The translations under genes were made by a program, and so were the position numbers. From Paenibacillus spongiae (GTDB lineage Bacteria; Bacillota; Bacilli; Paenibacillales; Paenibacillaceae): 64,000 nt of DNA. Shown piece by piece: positions 43,982-52,194 of the stretch (position 1 is the first letter of the stretch; every line of letters starts with the position of its first letter). The stretch covers positions 6,466,501-6,530,500 of the forward strand of contig NZ_CP091430.1 in assembly GCF_024734895.1 (NCBI RefSeq). Reading direction: 5' to 3'. A model generated the notes under the pieces. The model saw only the letters and a list, made by a program, of their open reading frames with translations. It made no database searches and had not been told where the DNA came from.

Positions 43982-44926
43982 TCAAAACAACGGGTCGATC
44001 ACCATCCCGATATATTTCTTCAAGTCGTTCTTCGCCTGTTGATTATGCTGCCAAGCGCTGAGGTTCCAGCTCATGTAACGAATGCCCAAGTATCGGGACG
44101 CGATGGCGAAGAGCTGTTCATACCGGGTTTGTGGGATCTCAATACCTAAGGAGCATAGCAGATCCCGATAATCGTTTGCCAGCTTCAAGCTGCTGCACCG
44201 AAGCGGAATATCGAAGAATAGGGAGCCGTAACGCGCTTCCTCCCAGTCGATAAAATAAACCTCTTCGTTACGATGAACGAGAACGTTTCCCGGATTGAGG
44301 TCGTTATGGATTAATGTATAAGTTCGTTCATCCTGAATGACGGCCTCAATATCCTTCACGATATGATGCGCTGTCTCCTCAATCGCGGATACGGTGTATG
44401 CGCCAAACTCTTCTATGAATGCTTGATTATCTTTGGCGGCCTCCCAAGAAGGCTTCCAGCGCGTGTTCAGCATTTCGCTTATATGTGCTTGATCGACGCG
44501 CGGTAACCATGGCAATGCCGCCTCTTTTCCGATGTTGGTTCTATGGATGCAAGCCAAAGCTTGCATTTCTTTCTGCTGAAGCGCATCAATGTCCAGCTTG
44601 CTGTAATCCGTCTCGTAATCTACATCCTGTATGCACATCAAGCTTCTGTCCAGGGAGTCCGGATGCGAAGATAGACTATAAGGCACGTTGGCCGATTGCG
44701 AAAATAATAGGGAGATCGTCGACCGCTCGATGTATGTGGCTTTCTTCGTAATGAGAGAGATGCCTATCTCTTCTTGGTTCACTTGCAGCCTGACGTTGTG
44801 CCGCACCAAGTCGACGGCCTGCAAGCCCATGCCGATAGGCCGACTTTCGATGCTTATCACGGCGGCCTCGGATGAAACATGCCGTTTGATGGTTTCTTCT
44901 ACTAATTGAACCTCATGATCTTTCAT
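43982..44926 (-). CDS. APH-family phosphotransferase
   Basis: A 314-residue protein with the loop YTLIHNDLNPGNVLVHRNEE (HNDLNPGN) and metal-site VYFIDWEEARYG. The N-terminal lobe is divergent (IGISLITKKATYIERST). The ATG at 44926 is preceded by AAGGGG. It is followed on the same strand by a second APH gene, here frameshifted. The substrate is unknown; such tandem kinases may be resistance genes or metabolic kinases. Confidence 0.8.
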   Translation of the reverse strand: MKDHEVQLVEETIKRHVSSEAAVISIESRPIGMGLQAVDLVRHNVRLQVNQEEIGISLITKKATYIERSTISLLFSQSANVPYSLSSHPDSLDRSLMCIQDVDYETDYSKLDIDALQQKEMQALACIHRTNIGKEAALPWLPRVDQAHISEMLNTRWKPSWEAAKDNQAFIEEFGAYTVSAIEETAHHIVKDIEAVIQDERTYTLIHNDLNPGNVLVHRNEEVYFIDWEEARYGSLFFDIPLRCSSLKLANDYRDLLCSLGIEIPQTRYEQLFAIASRYLGIRYMSWNLSAWQHNQQAKNDLKKYIGMVIDPLF

Positions 44927-45056
44927 TCTTACATGCCCCTTAGCTGTCCTTGCATTCAACTTTTTCCGAACGCCGACAGCTTCTGCAAATTTCTCAACCG
45001 TGATGTAACCTTGCCACCATATCTTTGCCCGCTGTCAAGCCTCTACATACCGGCCT

Positions 45057-45821
45057 TCACCCATGCTGCTTTCTTGCTCTGAATATGAAGAAGGTTTGGT
45101 CGTCATTCATGGGCTGACCATCATACCCGCCGTAGATCGAAATATCGTGGAACCCGAACTTTTCCAGCATCATCGTGAATTCATACTTGTAATACCATCG
45201 CAGCTTCATTGTGTAGAACTTTGTTTCCACAAGACTGTGGCCTTGTATAATTTCATATCGTTCGATCTTGGTCTGAACTTGTTCATGAAGATGGATCGAC
45301 GATGTCGAGCTTACCAGAATATCCGAACCGTCATGGCGCTTACCCGAATGGGCGGCCGTCCATTCCTTCTTGTTTGCGTTCTGGGGGATAAACAACGGAA
45401 TGATCACTTGCCCGCCCTCTTCAAGATGGGCGTATAACTTGCTTAGAGCCTGCATGGCTTCATTACGGTCGGCTACAAGCATGAAAGATGCCAAGGGGAT
45501 GAAGATCGTTGAGTATTTCTTGGGCAAATCGAGCTCCTGCATATATTGTCGATACAAGACAGGAGACAGATCCTTCTCTGCGGCCTTTTTCCGGCAAGAA
45601 TCCAGCATTTCATCAGAGCAATCAACGCCTTCAACCTCATACCCTTCACTTAAATAAGGCAATAGCAATCGTCCTGTTCCGCAGCCGATCTCCAGAGCCA
45701 TTCCCGGCACTTCATCCATGAGCCTTTTATAGAACTGTGTATCAAAGAACGTGTCGCCATTCCACCATATATCATACGTTTCGGCAACATAGCCCCGGTA
45801 GTTCCCATTCGTATCCAACAT
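45057..45821 (-). CDS. Class I SAM-dependent methyltransferase
   Basis: A 254-residue methyltransferase. Motif I is ALEIGCGTGRLLLPYL, the acidic loop VEGVDCSDEML, and the post-I region STIFIPLASFMLVADRN. The N-terminal YDIWWNGDTFFDTQFYKRLM is typical of a Bacillales subfamily with unknown substrate. A TGGAGGG site precedes the ATG. A very short ORF lies upstream. Confidence 0.82.
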   Translation of the reverse strand: MLDTNGNYRGYVAETYDIWWNGDTFFDTQFYKRLMDEVPGMALEIGCGTGRLLLPYLSEGYEVEGVDCSDEMLDSCRKKAAEKDLSPVLYRQYMQELDLPKKYSTIFIPLASFMLVADRNEAMQALSKLYAHLEEGGQVIIPLFIPQNANKKEWTAAHSGKRHDGSDILVSSTSSIHLHEQVQTKIERYEIIQGHSLVETKFYTMKLRWYYKYEFTMMLEKFGFHDISIYGGYDGQPMNDDQTFFIFRARKQHG

Positions 45822-45877
45822 CTAGTTCCCTCCATGTATTGAATTTTCTTACGACACGGAAGGTGTACGCAGGTCGA

Positions 45878-45940
45878 TTATCCCTTCCGCACCTCGGATT
45901 TCTTACGGATATCCGCCATTGCCGCTCGTTTCGCATTCAT
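45878..45940 (-). CDS. Possible 20-residue basic peptide
   Basis: The ATG at 45940 has GGAGTGA at good spacing and encodes MNAKRAAMADIRKKSEVRKG. The same frame also opens at an ATG at 45970 (30 residues). Composition is basic and helical. It lies 56 bp upstream of the methyltransferase. It may be a leader peptide, a small protein or chance, and nothing else supports it. Confidence 0.25.
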   Translation of the reverse strand: MNAKRAAMADIRKKSEVRKG

Positions 45941-46031
45941 CGCTATCACTCCATTTCCATTAATGTTCATTTATACTAACTCCTGCATGTTAGGATGTCT
46001 AGGGAAAGTATAGCTGTATCCATCTCTTCCC

Positions 46032-46947
46032 TTAGTCCTCAAGCAAATACAGCAGCAAACTCTTCTGAACATGCATCCTGTTCTCAGCCTGCTGATATAT
46101 AATCGATTGATCCGATTCGATCAGATCCTCTTCGATTTCAAATCCGGGATGTATGGGCATATCATGCATGATGTAGGGGGTGAAGCTGCCCAGGTTTTGC
46201 TTATTGATCTGGAACGGCATCATCAGCTGGATTCTTCGATTCTTTTCATCCTCGTAGTGATCCGTTTGGTAGTGTTCCATATCCACCCATGTATCGGTAT
46301 AGATAAAGTCCGTCCCCGGAAGAGCTTCGGAAATGCTTCCCACGTTCTCGACATACCCGCTCCGATAGGCCGTCTCCATCAGCTCTTCATCCCATGAAGC
46401 ATCGTTGATAATAGGCGTCACGAGCTGAAGATGAATACCCAATGTCATGCAGCCCGCTATCAAAGAGTTGGCAACATTATTGTGGATTCCCACATACGTC
46501 AGCGTCACACCGGAGAAAGGTCCCCTTCACCTCGTAGATCGTCATGAAATCCGCCAATGCCTGACAAGGATGATATTTCTCGCAGCAGCCGTTTATTACG
46601 GGAACACGGGAATGCTCGGCTAATTGCAGCAAATCCGAATGATTCTTCAACCTCGCCATAATAAAATCGCAGTTCCTTGAAGCGTAACGCGCTTCATATT
46701 TGATGGGCGAAATACGAAAGTTGCTTGAATTCCAGTCCATCGTGACGGGATAGCCGCCCATTTGCTGTATGCCGGATTGAAAGGACAGATTCGTTCGGGT
46801 CGACGTTTTCTGAAAAAGCATCAGCAGCCCTTTTCTTTCGCACGCGCGGTAGTATCGTTCAGGTTTGTTCTTTATCTCGATGCCTTGTTGAATGATGGCG
46901 GTCAAGGTTTGCTTATCCAGTTCCTTTAGCGTCAAGAGATGCTTCAT
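46032..46947 (-). pseudogene. Ornithine/aspartate carbamoyltransferase family, frameshifted
   Basis: The first frame carries the carbamoyl-phosphate loop FQKTSTRTNLSFQSGIQQMG and YHPCQALADFMTIYEVKG. The second carries GVTLTYVGIHNNVANSL onward. The break is at four G (plus-strand C 46522-46525); three G would give KGPFSGVTLTYVG. Joined length is ~305 residues, normal for the family. The usual HCLP loop near the C-terminus is replaced by MHDMPIHPGFEI, so it may not use ornithine or aspartate. It is not in an arginine operon. Confidence 0.75.
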
Positions 46948-46996
46948 TCACTACCCCCTGTATTGCATTTTTATTCATTCATTTGAATATTAATAC

Positions 46997-47024
46997 AATA
47001 TAGTGACTGGTAATATATTGTCAA
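46997..47024 (-). promoter_or_regulatory. SigA-type promoter for the carbamoyltransferase gene
   Basis: On the minus strand TTGACA (47024-47019) and TATATT (47002-46997) are 16 bp apart, ~50 bp upstream of the ATG. Confidence 0.6.
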
Positions 47025-47052
47025 TAGATATGTTGGTCGAGTAGATGCTGGT

Positions 47053-47161
47053 GCTGTAACGCCCTTTTTCGGCATTACGGCTGCAAAACCTCTTCGACCG
47101 CGACCGATTCGAGCGCTGTAACGCCCTTTTTCGGCTTTGCAGCTGCAAAAACCCTTCGGCT
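47053..47161. repeat. Two tandem hairpin repeats (62-bp period)
   Basis: GCTGTAACGCCCTTTTTCGG begins at 47053 and again at 47115, each followed by a (partly) complementary half and GCTGCAAAA-CCTCTTCG. The first copy folds as GCTGTAA-CGCC/GGC-ATTACGGC. Related units are found at 50.8 and 52.2 kb. Confidence 0.7.
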
Positions 47162-47208
47162 GAAGCCAACATATTTTGTCGGCATCGGAATCTGCCATAA
47201 GAACGCAA

Positions 47209-47234
47209 AAACGACTGCCCCGAGGCAGCCGTCT
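47209..47234 (-). terminator. Rho-independent terminator
   Basis: On the minus strand ACGGCTGCC pairs with GGCAGTCGT (TCGG loop), followed by TTTTT. It abuts the GNAT stop codon. Confidence 0.8.
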
Positions 47235-47705
47235 CTAGCTTATTTCTTTTTGCATCAGGACTGTTCTCACGGGAAAGCCGTTAGGGTTTATAACGACCTC
47301 TTCCTTATGTACCTGATAACCCATGGATTGGTACAGCAGAATATTCTGGGGTACCGACATTCGGACTCTGCACCACAGCTTTGTCTTCTCCTGCTCGCGA
47401 GCCATATTTTCGAGCCAGGCCAGCATGGATTTTGCAATCCCTCTCCCTCTAGCCTCAGGGCATACCGATAACCGGAAGAAGTACAACGAGTCCGCATCTG
47501 TCTTGAACCTGACCGATCCCCACGGAATTCCATCCTCCACATACACCAAGGCTTGTTCCATACCGCTCCTGAACGACTCTTCAATCGAGTTAACGGCTTC
47601 ATCAAGCGCGCTTGAAGGAATGTCGGCATACCTATATTCCTCGAAAGCCCTGATCATACAGTGATGTACCAAGTGCGCGTCATCTGCCGCAGCTAAACGA
47701 ATCAT
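47235..47705 (-). CDS. GNAT-family N-acetyltransferase
   Basis: A 156-residue GNAT. The acetyl-CoA loop is VCPEARGRGIAKSMLAWLE and the C-terminal part reads NILLYQSMGYQVHKEEVV. The substrate is unknown. It is a single gene with its own terminator. Confidence 0.85.
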   Translation of the reverse strand: MIRLAAADDAHLVHHCMIRAFEEYRYADIPSSALDEAVNSIEESFRSGMEQALVYVEDGIPWGSVRFKTDADSLYFFRLSVCPEARGRGIAKSMLAWLENMAREQEKTKLWCRVRMSVPQNILLYQSMGYQVHKEEVVINPNGFPVRTVLMQKEIS

Positions 47706-47840
47706 TGAAGCCCTCCTCCATACTCAGTCCCCAAATGCCAGCTCTTCCTTTCATCTAGTGAGAGAAGTGATACGAGCTCATATAAGAAAATGCTCGGCTT
47801 CGCCATGCGGATTAAAATTCATTCCTTTTGCCTCTTTGGA

Positions 47841-48590
47841 TCAGCCGCTAAGAAGCTGGTGAAGCGCCGTCCACAACATTGAAACCCCGGATCCCAGAAG
47901 GAGCACATCGAGCACATACCGGAAGGAGATCACGCTCATACGCTGCACAATCCGTTTGGCGACGAATGTTCCGAGCATGAGCGAGACGCCTACGATAATG
48001 CCTTGAGTCATCACAGTAATCGGAAGACCGCCTAGCTCATGGAAGGTCACAACCTTGCTTGCATAGATGGCAAGCGAGCTGGCGGCTTCCGTGGCAAGAA
48101 AGGCGCCTTTCATTAATCCGTAGGAAGTGAACGCCGGCACGCTGAGAGGGCCGGTTGAGAGCACGACGCCGGTCAAGAAGCCGATCATGGCACCGGCGGC
48201 GGACAGCTGCCATAAGCGAATGCGTATTCGCTGTGCATCAAGCCAATGCCGTACAGGAATCATAGCCAGGAAAAAAATGCCTAGGCCGATATCGACCATA
48301 TGCGTCGGCAAGATCCACAACGTTCGGGCCCCGATGGCTGCGGCAGGCACGCCCGTAAGCGAATAAGCGGCGAAAGCCCGCCAGTCGACCTCGCGCCACC
48401 AGGCGATCATTCTGGAGATGTTCGCCATAACCGCAGCGATAGCCATAATGGGCACGGCTTGCTTGGGTCCGAATGTAAAGACGAGAACGGGCAGCAGCAT
48501 AATGGACGAGCCTGTTCCAATAACGCCGCTGACCGCCCCGGCCGCCAATCCCACTAACCATACAAATAGATACTCACCCAAACCCAACAC
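47841..48590 (-). CDS. TauE/SafE (TSUP) family membrane transporter
   Basis: A 249-residue protein with about eight hydrophobic helices in two related halves, the first starting LVGLAAGAVSGVIGTGSSIM, then LPVLVFTFGPKQAVPIMAIA. This is the sulfite/organosulfonate exporter family. The substrate cannot be read from sequence. It is 42 bp downstream of a GNAT gene on the same strand. Confidence 0.85.
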   Translation of the reverse strand: MLGLGEYLFVWLVGLAAGAVSGVIGTGSSIMLLPVLVFTFGPKQAVPIMAIAAVMANISRMIAWWREVDWRAFAAYSLTGVPAAAIGARTLWILPTHMVDIGLGIFFLAMIPVRHWLDAQRIRIRLWQLSAAGAMIGFLTGVVLSTGPLSVPAFTSYGLMKGAFLATEAASSLAIYASKVVTFHELGGLPITVMTQGIIVGVSLMLGTFVAKRIVQRMSVISFRYVLDVLLLGSGVSMLWTALHQLLSG

Positions 48591-48632
48591 TCCTAAGTGG
48601 AACTGAAGACGAGAGTCGTCTGTGACCTCCGT

Positions 48633-49055
48633 CTACTTCTTGATCGCTTGCGGGATTCTTCTCATCATGCGCTCTCCCTCTTTATGATATCCGAACTGTT
48701 CATAAAGTCCATGAGCATCTTTCGTCCCGAGTAATCCTGTCATCCACTCGAACTCAGGAGCGTTCGTAATCGTCTCGACGAGCTTCTTCGAAATCCCTTG
48801 TTTTCGGTACGCCTCCAAAATAAACACATCGCATAAATAGTACATCGTGGCGCCATCCGTAATGATTCGCGCAAAACCGATCATCTGCTCTCCATCATAC
48901 ACGCCGTAGCACGCCGAATTCGCAATCGATTTCTTAATTTTCTCTATCGGTCTATTATGAGCCCAATAGCTTCTGGTCAAATAATCGATCACGGTCTGAA
49001 CGTTGATCCTTGTCTTGTCGTCGCTGATCACATAATTCTTGTACATAACCTCCAT
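48633..49055 (-). CDS. GNAT-family N-acetyltransferase
   Basis: A 140-residue GNAT of the small Firmicutes type: YGVYDGEQMIGFARIITDGA, DVFILEAYRKQGISKKLVET and a C-terminal LYEQFGYHKEGERMM. It lies 21 bp downstream of the AICAR formyltransferase gene and may belong to its ZTP-controlled transcript. Confidence 0.85.
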   Translation of the reverse strand: MEVMYKNYVISDDKTRINVQTVIDYLTRSYWAHNRPIEKIKKSIANSACYGVYDGEQMIGFARIITDGATMYYLCDVFILEAYRKQGISKKLVETITNAPEFEWMTGLLGTKDAHGLYEQFGYHKEGERMMRRIPQAIKK

Positions 49056-49076
49056 AGCGCTCGTACCTCCGATCAG

Positions 49077-50246
49077 TTAATGATGGAACAAACGGATACC
49101 GGAATAAGCCATTACCATTCCGTATTCATTGGCCGCTTCGATAACTTCAGCGTCGCGGGTCGAGCTGCCGGTTTGAACGGCGTATTTAACGCCGCTTTGA
49201 GCCGCCCGGTCAATATTGTCGCGGAACGGGAGGAACGCATCGGAAGCATAGGATACGCCTTTTAAACCCGCTAGCCATTGCTGTTTCTCTGCCTCTGCAA
49301 GTCGATCAGGCACGATATGAAAGTGCCGTCTCCACTGCTGCTCCTCATTGGATGTAAAATGGTCGTTGATCCAGCCGTCAATCGCATTATTGATCTCCGC
49401 ACGCGTCAGACCTGTACGGAAACGCATCTGTTGCACGGCAGGATGCTGTCTTAACCGCCAGTTATCCGCTTTATCCGCAGCCAGCCGCGTACAATGGATC
49501 CGGGATTGCTGACCGGCACCGATGCCGATGGTCTGACCGTCAAGCGCAAAGCACACGGAATTGGATTGCGTGTATTTCAAGGTAATCATGGCGATCAGAA
49601 GATCTCTCTTGGATGCTGCAGGAATCCGGTCCTGAACCGTGACAATATGCTGCAGATGCTCTTCCGAAATCGCTGCCTTGTTTCTTTCCTGCTCGAATGT
49701 AATGCCGAATACGGTTCGCCGCTCAATCGGATCCGGGATATAGTCGGGATCGATCTCGATAATGAGGTAGCCGCCGCTCTTTTTCTCTTTGAGCAGGCTC
49801 AACGCATCCGCGTCATAGCCAGGTGCAACGATAACATCCGACACCTCTTTCTTCAGCAAATTCGCGACGCTTATATCGACCCGATCGCTGAAAGCTGCAC
49901 AGTCTCCGAATGAAGACATCCGGTCCGCCCCTCTTGCCCTAGCATATGCTACGGCCAATGGAGAGAGCTCCAGCCCTTGGACGAAATAGGCTTGAAGTAG
50001 AGCGTCCCCGAGCGGCGAATAGACGGCTGCGCCGGCAGGACTAACATGCTTGAACGAAGCCGCAGCCGGCTGGCCGATGCATCTTCTTAATTCCGAAGCC
50101 AGCTGGAAGGCATTCAAGGCATCCAATAGATTGATATAGCTCGCCTGGCCGTTCAAGATCCGGATCGGTAACTTCCCTACGGCAAATAATGTTGCGTTCA
50201 ACTGATGCGGGTTCATTCCATGGCGCAGATGAATTGATTCCACCAC
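49077..50246 (-). CDS. Stand-alone AICAR formyltransferase (PurH C-domain-like)
   Basis: A 389-residue protein matching only the formyltransferase part of PurH; the IMP cyclohydrolase domain is absent. The catalytic Lys66-His67 pair is in ASFKHVSPAGAA. Other landmarks are LRHGMNPHQLNATLFA, ADRMSSFGDCAAFSD, LKYTQSNSVCFALDGQTIGI and SDAFLPFRDNIDRAAQSGVK. The enzyme transfers a formyl group from 10-formyl-THF to AICAR (ZMP). It is away from any pur operon and is directly preceded by a ZTP riboswitch. The start is a GTG after GGGAGGAG. It is probably a purine-rescue gene, used when folate is limiting. Confidence 0.85.
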   Translation of the reverse strand: MVESIHLRHGMNPHQLNATLFAVGKLPIRILNGQASYINLLDALNAFQLASELRRCIGQPAAASFKHVSPAGAAVYSPLGDALLQAYFVQGLELSPLAVAYARARGADRMSSFGDCAAFSDRVDISVANLLKKEVSDVIVAPGYDADALSLLKEKKSGGYLIIEIDPDYIPDPIERRTVFGITFEQERNKAAISEEHLQHIVTVQDRIPAASKRDLLIAMITLKYTQSNSVCFALDGQTIGIGAGQQSRIHCTRLAADKADNWRLRQHPAVQQMRFRTGLTRAEINNAIDGWINDHFTSNEEQQWRRHFHIVPDRLAEAEKQQWLAGLKGVSYASDAFLPFRDNIDRAAQSGVKYAVQTGSSTRDAEVIEAANEYGMVMAYSGIRLFHH

Positions 50247-50275
50247 AATAGCTCCTCCCTGTTTCTATATAAACG

Positions 50276-50304
50276 AAAAAAAGCATCCGGATCTAATCCG
50301 AATA
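50276..50304 (-). terminator. Riboswitch expression-platform terminator
   Basis: On the minus strand GTATTCGGAT pairs with ATCCGGATGC, loop TAG, followed by seven T. It lies between the ZTP aptamer and the start codon, as expected for transcriptional control. Confidence 0.8.
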
Positions 50305-50381
50305 CTTTGCCCAGGCGTACGGCCGCTATTCCATGTGCTCCCTCATGGTTCCCCATGCTCCGCCAGTCACACACAGCTCAC
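50305..50381 (-). ncRNA. ZTP (pfl) riboswitch aptamer
   Basis: On the minus strand the conserved GTGTGACTGGCGG is followed by a small hairpin, AGGGAGCACA, GGCCG and the hallmark CGCCTGGGCA. This is the ZTP aptamer order I know. The RNA binds ZTP/ZMP and then prevents termination. It sits directly upstream of the terminator and a formyltransferase gene whose substrate is ZMP, which confirms the call functionally. Confidence 0.88.
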
Positions 50382-50395
50382 TCTTAACTCGTATA

Positions 50396-50665
50396 TTACT
50401 CGCAAGATCCATTATTTACAAGTAAATATTCAAACCCGATCTCATGTTGAACAGGTATACCTTCCAGTCCGATCAGGGATCGATGGTTTAATCTTTCTTG
50501 CTTCCGGAATGGCGTGCCGGTGGATGGCCTTGATGTCGAAGCCTCTTTTTTATAATAACGGATGGCCCGTATGTTATCGTTGGATGTGATCAGCCATACT
50601 CGATGGCAAGCATGATCTCTCGCCTTCGCCATAACCAAATCGAGGAGGTCGAATTACGATGAATT
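50396..50665 (-). pseudogene. Decayed GNAT acetyltransferase fragment
   Basis: Pieces in two frames read KARDHACHRVWLITSNDNIR and AIRYYKK, then GFDIKAIHRHAIPEARKIKP in another phase, then LIGLEGIPVQHEIGFEYLL. This is the C-terminal half of a common Firmicutes GNAT family. The acetyl-CoA loop and N-terminal half are missing and an in-frame TAA lies upstream, so it is a true remnant rather than a single indel. Confidence 0.6.
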
Positions 50666-50742
50666 CTTTTGTGACCGTTGGCACTGCCAAGAATGTGCGG
50701 GTCTACTCAAATCCGAAAGCATAGAGGAGCCTATTCCCCATT

Positions 50743-50931
50743 ACAGCGCGCGCCTAACTCCCACCCCCACGCCCTTCGCTTCTGTAAGTCCCTAGAACGG
50801 ACTTACAGACCACCGTCTCCCTTCACGCGATGTCTGTAACGCCGTTTTTCATCCTTACAGCGCGCCCCTCGATCCCCTCCCCTCGACTTTTGCTTCTGTA
50901 AGTCCCTAAAACGGACTTACAGACCACCGTC
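50743..50931. repeat. Tandem hairpin repeat, 114-bp period (left part)
   Basis: TCTGTAAGTCC-N7-GGACTTACAGA begins at 50781 and again at 50895. Between them is a second hairpin type, CTGTAACGCC-...-TTACAG (50834-50860). The array resumes at 52195 after the IS. No coding potential is seen. Confidence 0.75.
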
Positions 50932-51009
50932 TGCAGCTAGACTAGAAAGTGGACACACCGTAGTAGCGACCTGTTACAATAAAACTAACAATAAGGGTCG
51001 AGGTGTGTC

Positions 51010-51291
51010 ATGGGAGATATTCGCCAACATTTTGATGATGAGTTCAAACGTCAAACCGTAAAGCACATGCAAGAAACAGGGAAATCCCCGTCTGAAGTTT
51101 CAAAGGAGCTGGATATCCCGGTAAGTACCATCCGCGCCTGGAGAAAGAGGTTTGCCGATACTGGGGAGAAGTCCCAGTTATTCGTCGACTACGAGCGTTT
51201 GAATAAACTTGAACAAATGAATCGCGAGTTGCAAGAAGAGAATGAAATCCTAAAAAAGGCGATGCACTTCTTCACGAAAAACCGAGACTGA
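51010..51291 (+). CDS. IS3-family transposase OrfA
   Basis: A 93-residue HTH_8/HTH_28-like DNA-binding protein: VKHMQETGKSPSEVSKELDI, then PVSTIRAWRKRFADTG, then a leucine-zipper-like LNKLEQMNRELQEENEILKK. It binds the IS ends and regulates transposition. A slippery site near its end joins it to OrfB. Confidence 0.9.
   Translation: MGDIRQHFDDEFKRQTVKHMQETGKSPSEVSKELDIPVSTIRAWRKRFADTGEKSQLFVDYERLNKLEQMNRELQEENEILKKAMHFFTKNRD
51252..51258 (+). other. Programmed -1 frameshift site (A AAA AAG)
   Basis: AAAAAAG lies in the correct phase near the end of orfA. Slipping by -1 gives a continuous reading (KKGDALLHEKPRLIYSFIHK) into orfB, as in other IS3 elements, to make the OrfAB transposase. Confidence 0.85.
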
Positions 51292-51338
51292 TTTACTCAT
51301 TTATTCATAAACACCGCTTCCAGTTTCGTGTTGAGAAG

Positions 51339-52163
51339 ATGTGCAGTGTCATGAATGTATCCCGAAGCGGTTATTACAAGTGGGTCAAGCGAAAACCAAG
51401 CGAGCAGGAGAAACGCCGTCAGAAGCTGAAGAAACGCATCAGGCACCACTTCGATGGCTTCAAGCAACGTTATGGGAGCGATAAGATCGCTGAAAAGCTG
51501 CGCGAAGAAGGCTGGACAGTCTCCACCAAAACGGTGAGTCGTTACATGAAGGACATGGGACTTCGCTCGATTACAGTGAAGAAGCAAAAAGCAACAACGA
51601 ACTCGAAGCACAACATGGCCGTGTTTGAAAACGTGCTGAATCGTGCGTTCAAACCGGATGCACCCAATCGAGTTTGGGTAGCCGACATCACCTACATTGC
51701 CACGCGGCAAGGCTGGGTATATCTAGCGAGTATTATGGATCTTTACTCTCGCAAGATCGTGGGCTGGTCGCTTGGCGAACGCATGACCAAGGAGCTGGTG
51801 CTAGACGCCTTTGACAAGGCTGTCTTACATCGAAAGCCGCCGAAAGGGTTAATCCACCACTCGGACCGAGGTTCACAGTATGCCTCGACGGAATACTGCG
51901 AGCGACTGGCGGCGAATGAGATGATTGGAAGCATGAGTCGAAAAGGAAATTGTTACGATAACGCCTGCATCGAGGCCTTTCACAGTGTCCTTAAGAAAGA
52001 ACTCATCTACCAAACCACCTTCAAGACCCGCAAGCAAGCATACGATGCGATTTACGAGTACATTGAACTCGAGTACAACCGTATCCGGATCCATTCGTCC
52101 ATTCACTACCTGACCCCGCATCAGTTCGAGAAAAGATACTATGAGCAACTCCAGATCGCTTAA
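51339..52163 (+). CDS. IS3-family transposase OrfB (DDE integrase core)
   Basis: A 274-residue catalytic part. An HTH_21 region reads RHHFDGFKQRYGSDKIAEKL. The DDE core has Asp in WVADITYI, Asp in HHSDRGSQYAS and Glu in CIEAFHSVLKKEL, with the Lys/Arg seven residues later that is typical of IS3. The independent start at 51339 is possible, but functional enzyme is expected from the OrfAB fusion that begins at 51010. Confidence 0.92.
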   Translation: MCSVMNVSRSGYYKWVKRKPSEQEKRRQKLKKRIRHHFDGFKQRYGSDKIAEKLREEGWTVSTKTVSRYMKDMGLRSITVKKQKATTNSKHNMAVFENVLNRAFKPDAPNRVWVADITYIATRQGWVYLASIMDLYSRKIVGWSLGERMTKELVLDAFDKAVLHRKPPKGLIHHSDRGSQYASTEYCERLAANEMIGSMSRKGNCYDNACIEAFHSVLKKELIYQTTFKTRKQAYDAIYEYIELEYNRIRIHSSIHYLTPHQFEKRYYEQLQIA

Positions 52164-52194
52164 AAACTGTGTCCACTTTCTTGACAGAGATACA

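Larger units (their letters stand above)
50932..52194 (+). mobile_element. Intact IS3-family insertion sequence, 1263 bp
   Basis: The ends begin TGCAGC... (left) and, inverted, TGTATC... (right). They share AGAAAGTGGACACA as the matched part of the terminal inverted repeats (50944 region and 52171-52184). A 3-bp target duplication GTC flanks it (50929-50931 and 52195-52197), and removing the element restores the interrupted repeat unit. It encodes orfA and orfB with a -1 frameshift signal, and all catalytic motifs are intact, so it is probably recent and mobile. Confidence 0.9.

Noticed and set aside
42388..48590. Possible biosynthetic cluster (PhyH, kinases, methyltransferase, carbamoyltransferase, GNATs, exporter)
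   Set aside because: No core scaffold enzyme such as NRPS, PKS, terpene synthase or RiPP modification enzyme is seen. Separate terminators and promoters split the genes into small units.
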